Shown: positions 12,649-26,490, counted from the stretch's first letter. The stretch is DNA of 64,000 nucleotides from Stachybotrys elegans (GCA_020746835.1 JAGPNK010000001.1:2914001-2978000); one strand, 5' to 3'. Numbers and translations: made by a program. Notes: generated by a model not told the origin, from the letters alone.

Positions 12649-15574
12649 GGCATTGAGTCCATGCAGGTGGTGTTGTGACGCGACGAAGATGAATCGATAT
12701 AGTGTGGTGCGCCTCGAATGCTGAAGCTCTCCGATAATGTGTGGCTAGAGTTGATCTAGTGGTTGGTGGGGCTGTGTGGCTTGTGAAGTGCGGGATCCAT
12801 CAGAGGCTACGGCTGTTGAGTCCCGTGACAAGTACCGACCACCTACCTCTCACCTGCTGGGTACCTAGTACATACCTATGCATTCATTACAGGGGGATGG
12901 GCTGAATTACAATATGCAACACGAAACAGCAGAAAGGGCAAGCAATACGTGCCTGCCTGCAAGGTAGAGGGCATTGTTTGATGACGGCACATGCCTAAGC
13001 AAAGCACTGTGCGCATGTGCACGGATTGGCAATGCCCCCCTTTCGTGCTTTCCCTGAAGCATAGAAGAAGAACCAAAGGAAGGAAGAAGAGTGCCGACGA
13101 TAATGCAAGGCATTAATCCAAGCGTTTCGATGTTTTCTTCCTGCCAACTTATCCACCTCGATGTGGAGAGCGGGAGTGAGCCACCATTTTCGTTTCACCG
13201 GTACACTCCATCTAGACTGCAGCCGACCAACCAACTGCCTGCCAACTGCGTTCCAAGCCCACTCGCCCTGGGTTCCGACACATTTGAGACCAGAACATAG
13301 CCATCAGCATAGGCGTTTGAAAACTAGACCGTCTGCTGTATCTCGCTAGCGGCACGACGGCTTCATGTCCACCTCCTAGCTTCGTGCGGCTCGTTCTTCA
13401 GGTACATACATACATGTATTCACTCCAGCAGAGCCCGTCATCAACTCGATGCTTACCGGCTATTTGCACGTGTCCACCATCCTTTTAAACCCCAGTATGG
13501 CCATCCCGAGCCGTGCTAAGATCAACCAGCCGGGGCGATCTGGACTGAGGATGCGAGGATCAGAGCTTTGACCCGAGACTGATTGGCAGTGCGATCGCCG
13601 CTAGACAGGCCAGGCTCATTCATTATCTTGATGACCGACCCACGCCTGATGGTTAGGTTAGCCCTTGGCACATATCTACATACAGAGTCCCCATCTCATC
13701 GATGGGATTCGCGTACCCAATGTATGGATGGATTATCGGGATATGGGCAACCTGGTGCACAAGGTAGGGCACTCAGGGGTCGGTAGCCGCAACCCCTATC
13801 GCATCTGGCGGACCAAGGCCAGCCTGCCGGCCAGCTCAGACCGCTTCCAGAGGCGAGAGGTGGGTTCATCGGCAGGCTTGCCGGAGCACATCCATGGGTC
13901 ATTGCCCACCAGTCTGGCTCTACCAACCCGCATTCGAGAGGAGGGAGGCGGCGACCTCGTCGCCCCTGACTTCGATCTCTTCGATAGTACCTGGCATGAG
14001 CTATTAAAGGTCCATTCGTCATACAGGATGAATGTGCCAGGGCAGTCAGCCATACATCATCTCTCAATTTAAGCCAGTGAAAGAAAAAAGAAAGGGAGAA
14101 AAAAAGAATCCCGGTCAGATTGGGGTGGAGGATGCTGTGCTGGCACATGAGACAGGGATGCTGCATGGACGGACAAGGATGGCCCACGACGACTTGGTGT
14201 TTGTGAGACCAGTGACACAGCTTCTTTGCACCTGTGTCTTTCTTCCCCGCCTTGCTCCCTATTCTCTCCCTGTCGGCCGTTCCGTATGTTGTTCTTGTTT
14301 GTTCATTCATTTCATCCGAGCATGGCATGGGCAGCTCAGTTCCATGACTGCTCAGGTGAGAGCAGAGTATGGTTATCGGATTGGCCCACTACACATACAC
14401 ACTAGGTTGGTTTGTCAAAAGTTCAGGAGGCAACAAGATTGGCAGGGGTATAGATATGCAATACGATGTATGTGTTGGTGATGATGATGGTGTTGACTTC
14501 GCCAACCGAATTGGTCATATTCATCTCATGTAGGCATCATTTTAGTGCTTGGGTAACAATGAGGAGACGATCGCCCTTCACAGTCCAACAACGTAAAAAG
14601 GCCCACGCCGTCGGCAAAAACAATCCCCCAGAAACGCCGGACGGCTCCTCGCTCATCCGAATTGATCTGGAGAATGTTGGCGTCATGCTGAGAGGATAGG
14701 TGGAGGTCAAGGAGGGTAGGCAGGCACCCGGCACATCAGGTACCTCAACACCTAGGCACTTGCTTACCATTGGTTGAGCAGGTACCAGCAAGTAATACAG
14801 TATCATAGAGCAAGCAAAGCAAGGACATCTAAAGGTTTTAAAAAGCATCAAAGCATAAAATTTGAGTTGTGGGCAGGAAGAGGCAGCGAGGACAAAAGGA
14901 GCAAAGTATCAGTTCAAGTGTTGAAATTTTAGTGGTAAAGCTGGCCTACCGGCTACTCCCTGGTACCTACCTCCTAGGTACATACCTAAGTAACTTTGGC
15001 CCTTCCCGCACCTCCCTCAGTGAGGACCGCTCCAAAGACTTCCATCCATTTGCTGGGGAAGGAGGGCCAATCCGTGGAGGTGCCCACACCATTAGGTCCT
15101 GCTGCTTCAACGGTACTAGCATTCAGGTACCACCTCAAGCCCCTAGGAAGAACCTTGAACCTCCCGCCATTCCACCAATTCAATTTACCCACACTCAGCA
15201 CCACCACCCTCTCTCTACACCATTCACGCGCTTCTGGCCTCCTCCCTGTTGGCTGGCTCGGGACGCACGCACTTCTGGTGATCTTTCGACGTCTTCCAAT
15301 CACCACCCTCCTCTTGCTCGGCTATCCTGCAGTCTAGCCCCTTGATCGAGCCAACGTCTGCCACTGGCCTTCACTGCCACCTCCTCCAGCACCCTCCTGT
15401 CCTGTCCGATTCTGCCCCCCCCCTCAGGGCCACAACTACAGAGCCGAGCCACAGCCAAACGCCCGACGCCAACGCATCGATGCTTGCTGCGTGGGCCTGG
15501 AGCCCCTCGACCACTCATTTCGTCCATCAAGCCTGACCAATGCCCAGGCCACCACCGAGGCCGCCGTCGTCGCC
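12649..15574. other. Divergent intergenic region, TERT / RhoGEF
   Basis: This is the shared upstream region of TERT (leftward) and the RhoGEF gene (rightward). Open frames reach about 210 residues (13696-14328, minus) but are low in family-like content and overlap frames on the other strand. The last 250 bp before the RhoGEF start is pyrimidine-rich, as expected of a fungal promoter or leader. Nothing else is recognisable. Confidence 0.6.
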
Positions 15575-18500
15575 ATGGATTGGGACAAGGACCCAGACAC
15601 CGGCCCACGAAACGGCCAGCAACTGCGTCTCGAGTCGTCTCTCTATCGTCAGGCTCCGGCCTTCTCACCCCAGCAGCCGCTGCAACAACAATTCGAACAC
15701 CAGAACCAGTACCGCTCCCACGACCTCGAAAACCAGCCTCTGCCGCATCGCCAACTCCACCATCACCACTCCCCCGCTGCCTATCCCACTACCGTCGTCC
15801 ATTCCCGGGATACCTCGTACGCTACCGACCCCGGCGTCTTCCATGATGAGTTCAACATCCCCGTGAATCTCGATAACTTGTATGCGAGCCACGACGACGG
15901 TTTCAACAGCCCACTCATGCCCACATCCTCCCAACGAACGTCGCTTCGCTCCAACGGCGACGGCACCACTCCGCGGCACCCGCTCATGCCCTCGAGCCAT
16001 GGCCAGACCAAGCCCGGCGCACTTCGTTCTGTATCGAGTCCCCTCGACAATAAGCTCGCTAGCGGTTCGACCAAATCATCAGGCACGTCGGGTAAGCCCA
16101 GCGTCAGGGATTTAAAGAAGCGATTCGACCAGAACAACGCGCCGTCTTCCATTCCACGCGCGCCCGCGCGCCCTCAGTTGGCCGTGAGGTCCCACAGAGA
16201 CGGCCTCGCATCCACCAAACCCAAGAACGGGGCAGGTACAACGTCGTACTCGACGCTTCGAGCCGGCGCACCATCTCATACTACCACAACTACGCCCGGG
16301 ATTGCCTCACCTCATCAGGCTACCCGCTCCCGCTTCGTCGCTGAGGATTCCGTATCCAGCAATCCTCAATCGTTCGCAAGCCGCATCGCCAAACCTCGCT
16401 CATCTTTCAACGGGAGCCCTGTGGCGTCCAAATCCATGACACACCTACCACATCAGTCGCCCCCTCAACCACCGCCACCTCTCACCGTGCCCTCAAACGA
16501 TCCCCGCGCCTACGGCCTGCTTTTTGGCGAAATCCTCCCAGAGCATTTTCACAACTCGGTTGCGGGGCACGGTATTGATGGTTTTCATACCAAGAACCCC
16601 GCCGGGCACAGTCGCAGCTTCTCGGATCCTGACGTTGAGCCTCTGTCCCCGAGTAGCTGGTACAGGAATGGGGCGGAGGAGCACGGCAGCTCTCAGGATC
16701 AGGCGCGTACCAGCACCAAGGGCCATGCGCGATCTCACAGCGAGGCCGCAACCTCCAGCATCTCCCCCGCAATGCTTCAACAGGCGTTCCCCCAGCCGGC
16801 ATCGTCGCCGCATCAAGTGCCGGCGGCAGCGCCTTCGAAGCTTCCCATCTCCATGCGGAAACTAAGCAGTCCAACCGGGTCATCGACCAGCGCCTCTACT
16901 CGATCCAACTCCCCCACTAAACCCAAACGAAGTCATGCCGGCGGTAAGACATCCCGAACTGGGACGCCTACCTCACGGGCAAAGACTCCAACCCAATCCA
17001 GCACGGGACGAAGAGCCGCCGCCCAAACCTCCATCGTCCCGAACAGTAGTTCTCGACTCCAGCCCCGTGTGGCCGTGCCCAGCCCTAAGCTGTCTCCGCC
17101 GCTGCGTAGCTCACGTCCTAGGCAACCCGTGTCGATGGCGACTACTGCGAGCTCACGTATGAAGACAGTGGACGCGGCAAAATCTCCCCTCAAGTCGAGT
17201 CAGAGGGCGAGTGAAAAAGCGGCCGAGGGATCGACACGAAGACGCAAAATATCTGTAGGTCCGATAGATTTCGAGCAGCGTCGTGAGCATATAAAGCTCG
17301 CATACACCAAGTCCATTCGCGAAAGCCAGGCTCTCGAAGCGCGTCATCGCGCCGCGGAGCGAAGGAGGAGGGAAATTGAAGCTGCTGCTGAGGCCAAGGT
17401 TGCTGCGGCGGAGGCGGCTGCAGCAGCCGAAGCCGCTTCCTTGGGTTCCCTGGCTGGTTTGGCCATACTTCCAGCTGCCACGTTCCAAACAGAAGAGTCA
17501 CAGATCGAGAAGGAAGACGAGGCGGTGATGGTGATGACCAGCGAAGACCGGCTCTTGTCCGAAGAGCAAAACATGCGTGAGGCAGACCAACCATCGGCAT
17601 CCGATACTCCGAATCCGGCCACGCCTGAGACGTCGTCTCAGTCACCTGCAATCCCCTCAGCCACCGGTCCAGAAATTTCCATTCCGAGGGCACCAACTCA
17701 ACAAAGTTCAAACGAACAGGAGTTAGGTCTTCCTGGGAGTTTCCCAGCGCTAAGTCCTCCGCTAAATTCGGAAGAGCGCCCGAAATCCATTGTTTCCATC
17801 GCCTCTGAGACGACTGAATTTGATGCTGAACCTCAGACGAATCCCCCCGTGCAGGCACCATCACCTCTGGATGCGCCCATCACCATAATCAAGCCGCCCA
17901 CGCCGCCGGCTCCTGCGGCAGCACATGTACGAGCCGAGTATCAATACCCCTTCGACGACGAGTCGACCTCGCCCAAGCAGGACCAAGGCATGGTTGTAGC
18001 GCCAGGGGTTTTCGAGCCAATACGCGTCCGGCACGATTCCAGTTACTCGATTCCTGGCGCTTTCGGAGAAGACTCTGAGGAAGAGTTTGCATCCCAGCTA
18101 ACGCCACAGGCCAGTATTGAAACAAATCCCATCCTCAAAGCGCCTGCCGAGGTGGAACCCTTCCACGTCAATCAAGACCCCGAGAAGCTGCCATTCCCTA
18201 GGCTCGAAGTGCAGTACGATTCTGACTGCCAATCCGATATCTATGACTCGGCAGACATACCTCACGACGCGGACCGCACTGATGCGTGCACCGAGGCGAC
18301 CGACGACCACGACATCCAAGAGGAATGCATGTCCGAGATTCACACCGAAGATCAGGTGTCAAGGAGAGCATCCAGCTGTGCCTCGTCCGATGTGCTAGAC
18401 ATGCACACCGCAGGACATTTGGCCGTGCCATCTTTGGCATCGCCGGCCCAGAGACTTAGCCACCAGTCGGCGTGGACAGATCTCACCGTTGAGAGTGCCG

Positions 18501-21469
18501 AGTGCTCTGATGCTGCTACGTCCCCGGCAACCCAGAGCGGGGGGTCTCCCACCTTCGGACATGCAACGATATACACAACAACGCCATTCCGGGGAGAGAA
18601 TGGTCACCACGGTGCAGACTCACAACTTGGGGAGTTCTCAGAGCCCCCGTTGTCCAATGGATCCGCTCGTTCTTCCGGCTATTTCGCTGATCAAGCTAGG
18701 GCTTACATGAGCCCTGATCTTGCATTCTCTCCATATCTGTCCCAGGAGCTAAGCGCAAGTTCTTACCATATTCCCGTGCCTGACCATGAGCCGCCGCCAG
18801 TGCCGTCCTCGGCGGCCGGTTCGGTGTCCAACTCGAGGCGCGAGTCGAGAAACTTCTACAACGAATCTCAGTACAGCGCTGCGCTTGTGGACTCGAGGAG
18901 AGGGAGCACCGATATCATATCTCCGATGGAAAGCGTTCAGTCAATGAGTTTGCAATCGATTGGAAGCCCATTTCCCGGGGGCCAGGACAGCGCCTTTGGT
19001 GCGTCCACGCCACTACTCGGTGACGCCAGCTCTCTCCCCCAGGAGAGCGATGATGCCAACAAGAAAGAACGTCATCGCCTTCATCAGCGACGAAATGTTA
19101 TCAAGGAGCTCGTCGACACAGAGGCTGTGTTTGTTAGAGATATGAACATCGTGGAAGAAATATACAAGGGAACAGCAGAGGCTTGCCCTAGGCTCGATGA
19201 TCAGACGGTCAAGCTCATTTTTCGCAACACCAACGAGATTATCGAGTTTCACACCACCTTCCTGGCTCAAGTCAAAGAAGCCGTGGCCAGCGTCTACATA
19301 TTAAGAGGCGGTCGCTCCATCTCGCGGCAGGGCTCCGTTCTGTCAAATTCCACACAAAGCAGCGCGCTGGAACTGAGTGATGCAAAGGACCGTGAGGTGT
19401 CACTGGGACCTGTTTTCAAGGACAACATCGAGAAGATGAAGCTCGTGCATGAAGGTTTTCTACGGAGCAGTGATCTGGCTGCCAAGAAGCTGATCCAGAT
19501 ACAGCAAGATCCCACTGTCAAGGTCTGGTTGAACGAATGCAACGAGGTGGCAAAGGATCTGACAGCAGCCTGGGATCTGGATTCCCTTCTGATCAAGCCC
19601 ATGCAGAGGATCACCAAGTATCCCAATCTAATCATGACACTTCTTCAGCACACTCCTCAGGGTCATCCCGATAGAGAAGCCCTGCTGTCCGCCAAAGATA
19701 TCCTTGAGACGGCCATCATCGAGATCAACAAGACGAAGAAGAATTTCGAGCTCGTCGGGCAGATTGTGGGTCGGAAACGAAAGGAGTCGGATGTCAGGAA
19801 TGGCTTTGCACGAGCGTTTGGCAAGAGAGTCGACAAGTTGCAAACTTCAAATAATCGTCCTCCGGAAGACCCCGACTATGCCAAGCTCAACGAGAAATTC
19901 GGCGATGATTATCTGCGCCTGCAAGTGGTACTCCGTGACGTGGAGTTCTACACCCGACAAGTGACAGCCTACGTGCGCGACTTCCTTCAGTATCTTTCGT
20001 CGGTGGAACTTGTGATGAGGTTGCAGCCAGGCAATTACCCAGAGCTGGAGAGCAAATGGGTGCAATTTAACATATCCATCCGAGACTTGGAGAAGGTGGC
20101 TCTGGAGGAGCATGTAAGTTACATTAGCATTTCTTGGACCCTGGATCGACTTGCTGACACTGCGACAGCTGGCACAAGTTCGAAAGCATGTTATCGAGCC
20201 CTTCGAGCTCGTCATCAAGGCCTACGGCAATCCGGCCTTGGCCATGAAGAAGCGTCAAAAACGCCGCATCGACTACGAGCGGGCTGAGCAGCTCAAGCGC
20301 GGGGGGAAGAGCGTGGACTCGAAGCTGAAGGAGTTTGTGGAGCAGTACGAAGCGCTCAACGACACGCTGAAGAAGGAGCTCCCTCAGCTGTCTGCTCTGA
20401 CCGAAAAGGTTGGCAACATCTGCCTGGGCAACCTAGTCAACATCCAGGCCAAGTGGTACTTGATATGGAAAGAAAAGATGAAGACGGTTCTCGTGGATAC
20501 GCCGGACATGCCTGATCTGAAAGAAATCGTGTCGACGTTCCAGCGCGACTTCCCGTACGCACAGGAGCAGCTGGCCAGCATCGGTATCTTGAACCCAGCA
20601 TACCGGGGTCGTGCGTCACAGTCCACGACGGCGAGCGGAGACGAGTCGTTGTTCAGAGGAAGGCCTCGACCTTCGGAACTGGATACTCGCAGTCGCGGCC
20701 TGTCAGTCAACGTCGAGGCCCCCGTTCTTCCTACCCCCGACTTTGTCCGACGCAACAGCGGCTCATTTACCTTGTCTCCTGCCACCGAGACCAAAGGCAT
20801 GCCCAGCCCCCATCAGTATTATTATCGGGATATATATGCCGGAATCCAGAGCAACGCATCAAACTCAACGGTTGCCATGTCTCCAGAGGTGGCAGGCAGC
20901 TCACGATCAACGACGGGGACCGCTATGCCGTCAACGCGGCCCAGTACCGGTTGGAGCCACGACTCTGGTGCAGTAGCTAGGCCAAGCTCTGAATCGACGT
21001 CACATAACCGGCGGGACTCCAGCACGACTTACGGGTCCAACTTCGCAGCAGCACAGGACGGTCGAAGATTCTCGGGTCTCTTTCATTCTGCTCTACCGCC
21101 GACCGAGGGTCCCGATGAGAGCCGTATATCATCCAGAGCATCTTCACGCGAACGTGGGCCTGCTACAGATGGATATAATGTCCTCTGGCTCGCAGCATCC
21201 TTATTTGAGTTCAATATCTCAACAACAAAACACGAAGCTGGGTATCCCTACCTAGTTTACCAAGCTGGGGAGGTAAGTGAGCTCGTTTGGAGCATATTCA
21301 TGTTTTCCACTGCGTATAAAAGGAAGCTAACCACTGTGGGTGCCTTGTTTAGATTTTCGATGTTGTAGCCGAGAAGGGCGAGCTGTGGCTAGCCAAGAAC
21401 CAAGACGATCCAACGAATCGAGTGGGCTGGATTTGGTCAAAACACTTTGCTAAGCTGGCCGACTCCTAG
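15575..21469 (+). CDS. Rho-family GEF with DH, BAR and SH3 domains
   Basis: Three exons, 15575-20113, 20169-21272 and 21353-21469, give 1919 residues. Residues 1 to about 1150 are Ser/Pro/Gln-rich and look disordered apart from a basic, Ala-rich probable coiled coil near 560-630. A Dbl-homology domain follows: CR1 around 1171 (RNVIKELVDTEAVFVRD) and CR3 around 1338 (LLIKPMQRITKYPNLI). There is no obvious PH domain; instead a long helical BAR-like segment runs to about 1630 (LAQVRKHVIEPFELV, ALAMKKRQKRRIDYERA, NIQAKWYLIW). A C-terminal SH3-like domain (YLVYQAGE, then ELWLAKNQDD, VGWIWSKHFAKL) is completed only by the last exon. The DH-BAR order matches fungal Gef1-type and animal Tuba-type Cdc42 exchange factors, so Cdc42/Rho activation at curved membranes, polarity sites or septa is the likely role. 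ATG 15575 lies in a good context (GCCATGG). Confidence 0.9.
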
Positions 21470-23486
21470 TCACTACTGGCTGCCCTTGAACCGACAGTTA
21501 CAACAAGCCGTCCCTCGCCGGGGGAGTTGGCACGCATGGTTTGAGGTAGCGCGGCGCATATACGCAGCCGGGCTCTGGAGAACGTATTCCAGCGTGTACA
21601 ATTCTCAGGCTGGCAATGGCATTTGCTATAACAACTACCATTCTTGTCCGGGTGGTTATGGGACTCGGGAGTGAGCTGTGTGTTCTACCTACTTCCAGCT
21701 TCCAGTTTGACCCCCCATCCTTTTTTCCTTCCTTGTCTTTATTCTTTTGCATTTGCAAATGTACCAGTAAGGACTGCTTTGTTTCGCAGTCCGGGATGAC
21801 GGGACACCTTTGGAGTTTATGTTTGGACCAAGGGCAAGGCTTACAGATGTGTTCATGGGGCCACGGGACATGATTATTCTTGATGTAAGGTGTACGTACG
21901 TGCGGATCTCAGTAAGAGAAGACGAGCCTGAGTACCACGGGGAGGCTGAGCTGGGCTTGTTGGTGCTGTTGTAGAAGCAGCGAGTAGGTGCTGGCGAGAG
22001 ATACCATAATGATTTATCGATTGATCTGACAATACTGTTTGCTATATTACCGGGTTGCTGGCGACTTAATATGTGATTGAAGGACACTTCTTTTTTTTTC
22101 CCTTTCTATGACTTCACATTAGATTTACACGCAACGTTGACAATGAGTCGGAATTCGCACTGTCTGATAGCTCTAGATGTACAAGCAAGACCTTCCAATT
22201 TCCTACATAGCAACAAATAACCAGTAGGACAAGATGTAGCTATCGCAAGATATGTTGATAGATCAAGGCGTCGCCCCAGGGCTTCAGGGTAGCTACAGGC
22301 TGTCGCAGAAGGTGATGGAAGGAGGGAACAAGGGAAGGCGCCCCAACACGCCTATTGGACGAGGATGCGCTTGGCCGTGAGACATCAGTGGTTCGCGTAA
22401 GCGCGATGGTCGACTTGCACTGGCAGGGGCGGAAAGAGAGACACCTGACGTCCATATTCGGTTCTGTTCTGTTTGCACCTGCACCTGCACCCCATACTTT
22501 TCTTCCCTTCGTACATCATCTGCTTCTGTTAATTTCCACACATTATTGCGTCTCGAGCCAGAATCAATTGATTGCAATCTTACCTCGGCCCTCTCAACCT
22601 CACGCCCGGCCGAAGCACCCGCTTCCAGCAGCCCAGGTGCAAGTACCTACGGATCAGTACCTACTCTAGACCAGAGCCTCGTCTGAATCCTTCTGCACGC
22701 CGGCACACTAGCTGGACCACATATCGTCAGTCCTCTGGCATGGATGCGCATCCTTGCAGCAGGACTTGCGACGACGCAGCAATGATATGACGTTCAGATA
22801 TTAGACAAACCAAGGCCCAACAGAACAGTACGGAGCATAACGGGACCAGCCCCCGGTCTGTCTCAAACAGATAGTCTAGTAGCCGCAGACGGACACGCAT
22901 ACACAGACAGACGCGGCATATGTATAGCCTGGGATTTTCTCTGCAGCCATCGATCCTTCCACCACGCCCAGTCTTAATTTAGACCAACTCGACTCATCTC
23001 AACCATCATACGCCAACTGACGGAGCCTGGGAGCCCTACGAAGCCTGGTCGTGGGTCGAGGCCTGCGCATGCGTGTATAGCATTTTCCATCCTACCTCCC
23101 TCCCATCTGAGCATCAGATCACCAGGCCAAGGTCTATCCTACCAGGAACATCACCATTACTGTCACAGGATCCTCACCAGCACCCCACGGGCGACAAGTG
23201 GCCAACATCCCGTCCCCTTTGACACGGAGCCACATCCACTCACACCACCCATTTCACCCTTCTCTCGCCACCTGCTCCTTAGTCTCTGACGCCTTCCTGG
23301 TGCCATTGGGACCATTGAGACCCACGCTGGTGACTTGCTACGTCGCCATCCCATACCGGGCCGTCGTCGAGACGGTTTCCGCGTCTCTTTACTGCCGCCG
23401 TTGGCCAAGCACGAGCCGTCCGCCATTGTGCCAGAGGACCCAGCCACGCCCCTCGATTGTTCGAGACCTCGAATACCCTACCAAAC
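21470..23486. other. Intergenic, upstream of sugar transporter
   Basis: It holds the 3' flank of the RhoGEF gene and a CT-rich upstream region of the transporter gene. No open frame longer than about 130 residues and no family motif was seen. Confidence 0.55.
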
Positions 23487-25651
23487 ATGGCGACCTGGGT
23501 AGGGCAGTCGTCCGTTAGAGGCAGCTCGGAGACCATGCAGATGGCTCTCCTTACATTTAGCACCATTGGTTACACGTACGTCCATCCCTCCCCCTACGCC
23601 CGTACACTTCTTCGGTGATCGACCCAAGCGTTACCCTCGGCGTCTTCCACACCCCTGACTACCTTCAAGAACCTGTCGTATTTGTTGCGAGCTTCAACCC
23701 CAGTCGACTTACGGGCGTTGCTAATGAGTATTGTGGAGCAGCTTCACGTGGGCCATTGAGGGGACCTGTATGTTATTTCCCATCGTTCCTTGCTTCTTTT
23801 TCATATACCCCCCTCCAATCCTCCACGAAACACGGCATATAATGCAGCCTGGCGTGCTCTTAGCTAACGTTGCCACCCATTCGGGGACCTGCAGACTGCA
23901 CACCCTACCTCCTTAACCTTGGTCTCACCAAGAGCAACACCTCTCTGGTCTGGATTGCCGGTCCGTTGTCTGGGCTCGTAGTGCAGCCCATTGTTGGCGT
24001 TTGGTCTGATGAAAGCACATCGAGATGGGGCCGCAGGAGGCCGCTCATGGTGATTGGCAGTGCCATTGTCGCCATCTCGCTGCTAATCCTGGGCTTCACA
24101 AGGGATATTGTTGATCTGGTGATAGGGGATGAGAACATGGCAAAGCGAGTGACCATTGTCCTCGCCGTGCTAGCCATCTACGTTCTAGACTTTGCCATCA
24201 ATGCAGGTGAGTTGCTTCCACCCCCCAATGCGCCACCTACTTTGTTCCAAAACTAGAGCTTGTGGACTAACCCTTCCACCCCAGTCATGTCGTGTGGGAG
24301 AAGTTTGATTGTCGACACGCTACCCATTGAGAAGCAACAGTCAGGTGCGGCATGGTGTAAGTGGACCTCACCCCGAGCCCTCATCTCCTTGCCACCTTGA
24401 TTCGTCCGCTAACCGCCCTCTCCTTCATCGCACAGCAAGCCGTATGGCTGCCGTGGGCAACATGGTGGCGTACGCCTGTGGATCCATTGACCTTGTCACG
24501 CTGCTGGGCACCACGATGGGCGACTCGCAGTTCAAGCAGCTCACTATCCTGGCCACGCTTATCCTCATCTTCTCAACCGCCCTTACATGCTGGGCTGTGG
24601 AAGAGAAGGCCCTGGTAGCGTCAGGCCCTGCCATGCCACAGAGTCGCTTCAAGGTGTTCCGCCAGATCGCCGCGACCCTCTTCCATCTCCCTCCGCGCAT
24701 TCGTGCCATATGCTGGGCTCAGTTCTGGTCCTGGATAGGCTGGTTTCCCTTCCTGTTCTACAGCACCACCTGGGTGGGCGAGACGTATTTTCGCTATGAC
24801 GCGCCACCTGGTGCCAATACGTCCAAGGACATGCTGGGCGAGATTGGACGTATAGGCAGTAGTGCCCTTACCATGTACTCCATTGTCACCTTCATAGGTG
24901 CCTTTGTACTTCCCATGCTGGTCAAGTCGCCCGAGGATGAAGGCTTCACTAGGCGCCCACCGCGCGCCATTGCTGGCTTTCTCGAGCGCTTCTCCAAGGT
25001 TAAGCCCGACCTCCTGACCACCTGGATCGCTGGCCAGTTTATGTTTGCCGCATCCATGGCCTTTGCTCCTTTTGCTATGAGCTTCAGGTTTGCCACGGTT
25101 CTGGTCTGCCTCTGCGGCTTGTAAGTGACTGCCCATCCCAACCCCCTTTCGCCAAGCGCCCCTTTCTTTCTGGGTAGACGACAAGCTGACAACGGTGCTC
25201 TACAAGGCCGTGGACCATTGCGTTATGGGCACCTGTTGCTTTCCTCGGAGTCGAAGTGAATAAAATGAGCGGCGCTGGCGACGGCACGACACCATACCGT
25301 CGCCTCTCCAATGACCGTGGCACAGAGCTCGCCGACATGGATGGCGATGGCATATTCGTCTCCCGAGGAGATGAGAATACAGCTCCGTCATCTCCTACAG
25401 GGGAGCTGTCGGGCATCTACTTTGGCATCCTCAACATCTTCACTACGTTGCCCCAGTTTGTTGGCACGTTCATCTCCGCCATCGTCTTCTTGATCCTGGA
25501 ACCTGGTAAGAGTCCTGAGCTGAGCGAGGACACACCCTCGCTGGCTACCCCGCAGAAGAATGGGCCCAATGCCATCGCCGTGTGCCTCTTTATTGGGGCC
25601 ATGAGCTCCATCGTTGCGACCTTTGTGACACGGAAGCTGCGGTACTTGTAA
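23487..25651 (+). CDS. Sucrose/alpha-glucoside-type proton symporter (GPH/SUT, MFS)
   Basis: Six exons, 23487-23575, 23742-23767 (only 26 nt), 23895-24206, 24285-24356, 24436-25120 and 25207-25651, encode 542 residues. Splicing restores the signature TFTWAIEGTYCTPYLLNLGL of plant and yeast sucrose transporters, followed by the loop motif RWGRRRP, the DFAINA helix with SLIVDTLP, and AWSSRMAAVGN. About twelve hydrophobic segments and a large hydrophilic loop (about residues 340-360 and 410-450) are apparent. Members such as fission yeast Sut1 import sucrose or maltose with protons at the plasma membrane; substrate specificity cannot be read. The nearest neighbours, RhoGEF and Pkr1, are unrelated, and no invertase or glucosidase lies beside it. 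Confidence 0.9.
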
Positions 25652-25983
25652 TAATATGTTGTCATGTATTGGAAGGATGGTTTGCATCAAACGTATCAAA
25701 GGGGGAGTTGATTATAGCGCATATGATGGGTCTTTGCGGCGAATTGTATATCGATCGAATTCCACTTGTGTGAATAATCTGTAGCATCATGAATAGATTT
25801 GGACTATGTACAAGACAGATCCCCAGTGCCCGTGAACCAACTTCACGATGCAGAGAAAACATGGCACAGATTCCCTCAGTTCCATCATCTATGGGTATCG
25901 AGGGAAATGTGTAGGTATCTAGAACAATATATGCGTAGAGGCGTGATACATGAAGAGTCATAACAAGAAGCGAACAGCTCGGC

Positions 25984-26490
25984 TTATTTCGTCTTCTCCG
26001 GCTCGCTTTCCGAGACCTTCTCCCACTCGTCTTCGGTGCTAACGCTCGACTGAGACTCGACGCGCTGCTTCAGCTCGCCGACAGGCTCGATAGGCTCGAC
26101 TGAAGCGGCGGCGGTGGCGGCGGCGGAGCGCTTCACCTTCCTCCTGCCGACGGACGAGGTCTCAACCTCGGTGTCGCTATCGTCGGCAGGGCCAGGTGTA
26201 GCCGAGTCAGCAGAAGGGTCAGTGGCATCGAGCCCGGCATTCTTCTTCTTCTTCTTTTTCTCCTCCTCGAGCTGGACGGCGGCGAGCTCGGCGGCGAACC
26301 AGTTGATGGACCACCATAGGCCACCACACAGGATGGACAAGACAAGAAAGTGGACGCTGTAGGTGGCGAAGAGCAGGAGGACAAGAACGAGCTGGAGGGC
26401 GGCAAAGGTGACGTTTGTGGCAATGAGAATAGAGGGGGTAGGTCCAGGGACGAAGATGGACTCCCAGAGATCCGTAACAAAGGACGCCAT
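25984..26490 (-). CDS. pkr1: Pkr1 family V-ATPase assembly factor
   Basis: A single uninterrupted frame of 168 residues. The N-terminal 80 residues match Pkr1: a short LWESIFVPGPTPSI-type opening, two hydrophobic helices (about 20-45 and 48-70) and the LWWSINWFAAEL end of the domain. A poly-lysine stretch and a long acidic, Ser/Thr-rich tail (EDEWEKVSE) follow and are probably cytosolic and disordered. In yeast Pkr1 is an ER membrane protein that helps assemble the V0 sector of the vacuolar ATPase. It is convergent with the sugar transporter, about 330 bp apart. Longer antisense and frame-shifted open frames overlap it but carry no family signal. Confidence 0.85.
   Translation of the reverse strand: MASFVTDLWESIFVPGPTPSILIATNVTFAALQLVLVLLLFATYSVHFLVLSILCGGLWWSINWFAAELAAVQLEEEKKKKKKNAGLDATDPSADSATPGPADDSDTEVETSSVGRRKVKRSAAATAAASVEPIEPVGELKQRVESQSSVSTEDEWEKVSESEPEKTK

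Noticed and set aside
13696..14328. 210-residue minus-strand frame between TERT and the RhoGEF gene
   Set aside because: No family motif, Cys/Trp/Pro-rich random-looking composition, overlapped by competing plus-strand frames.
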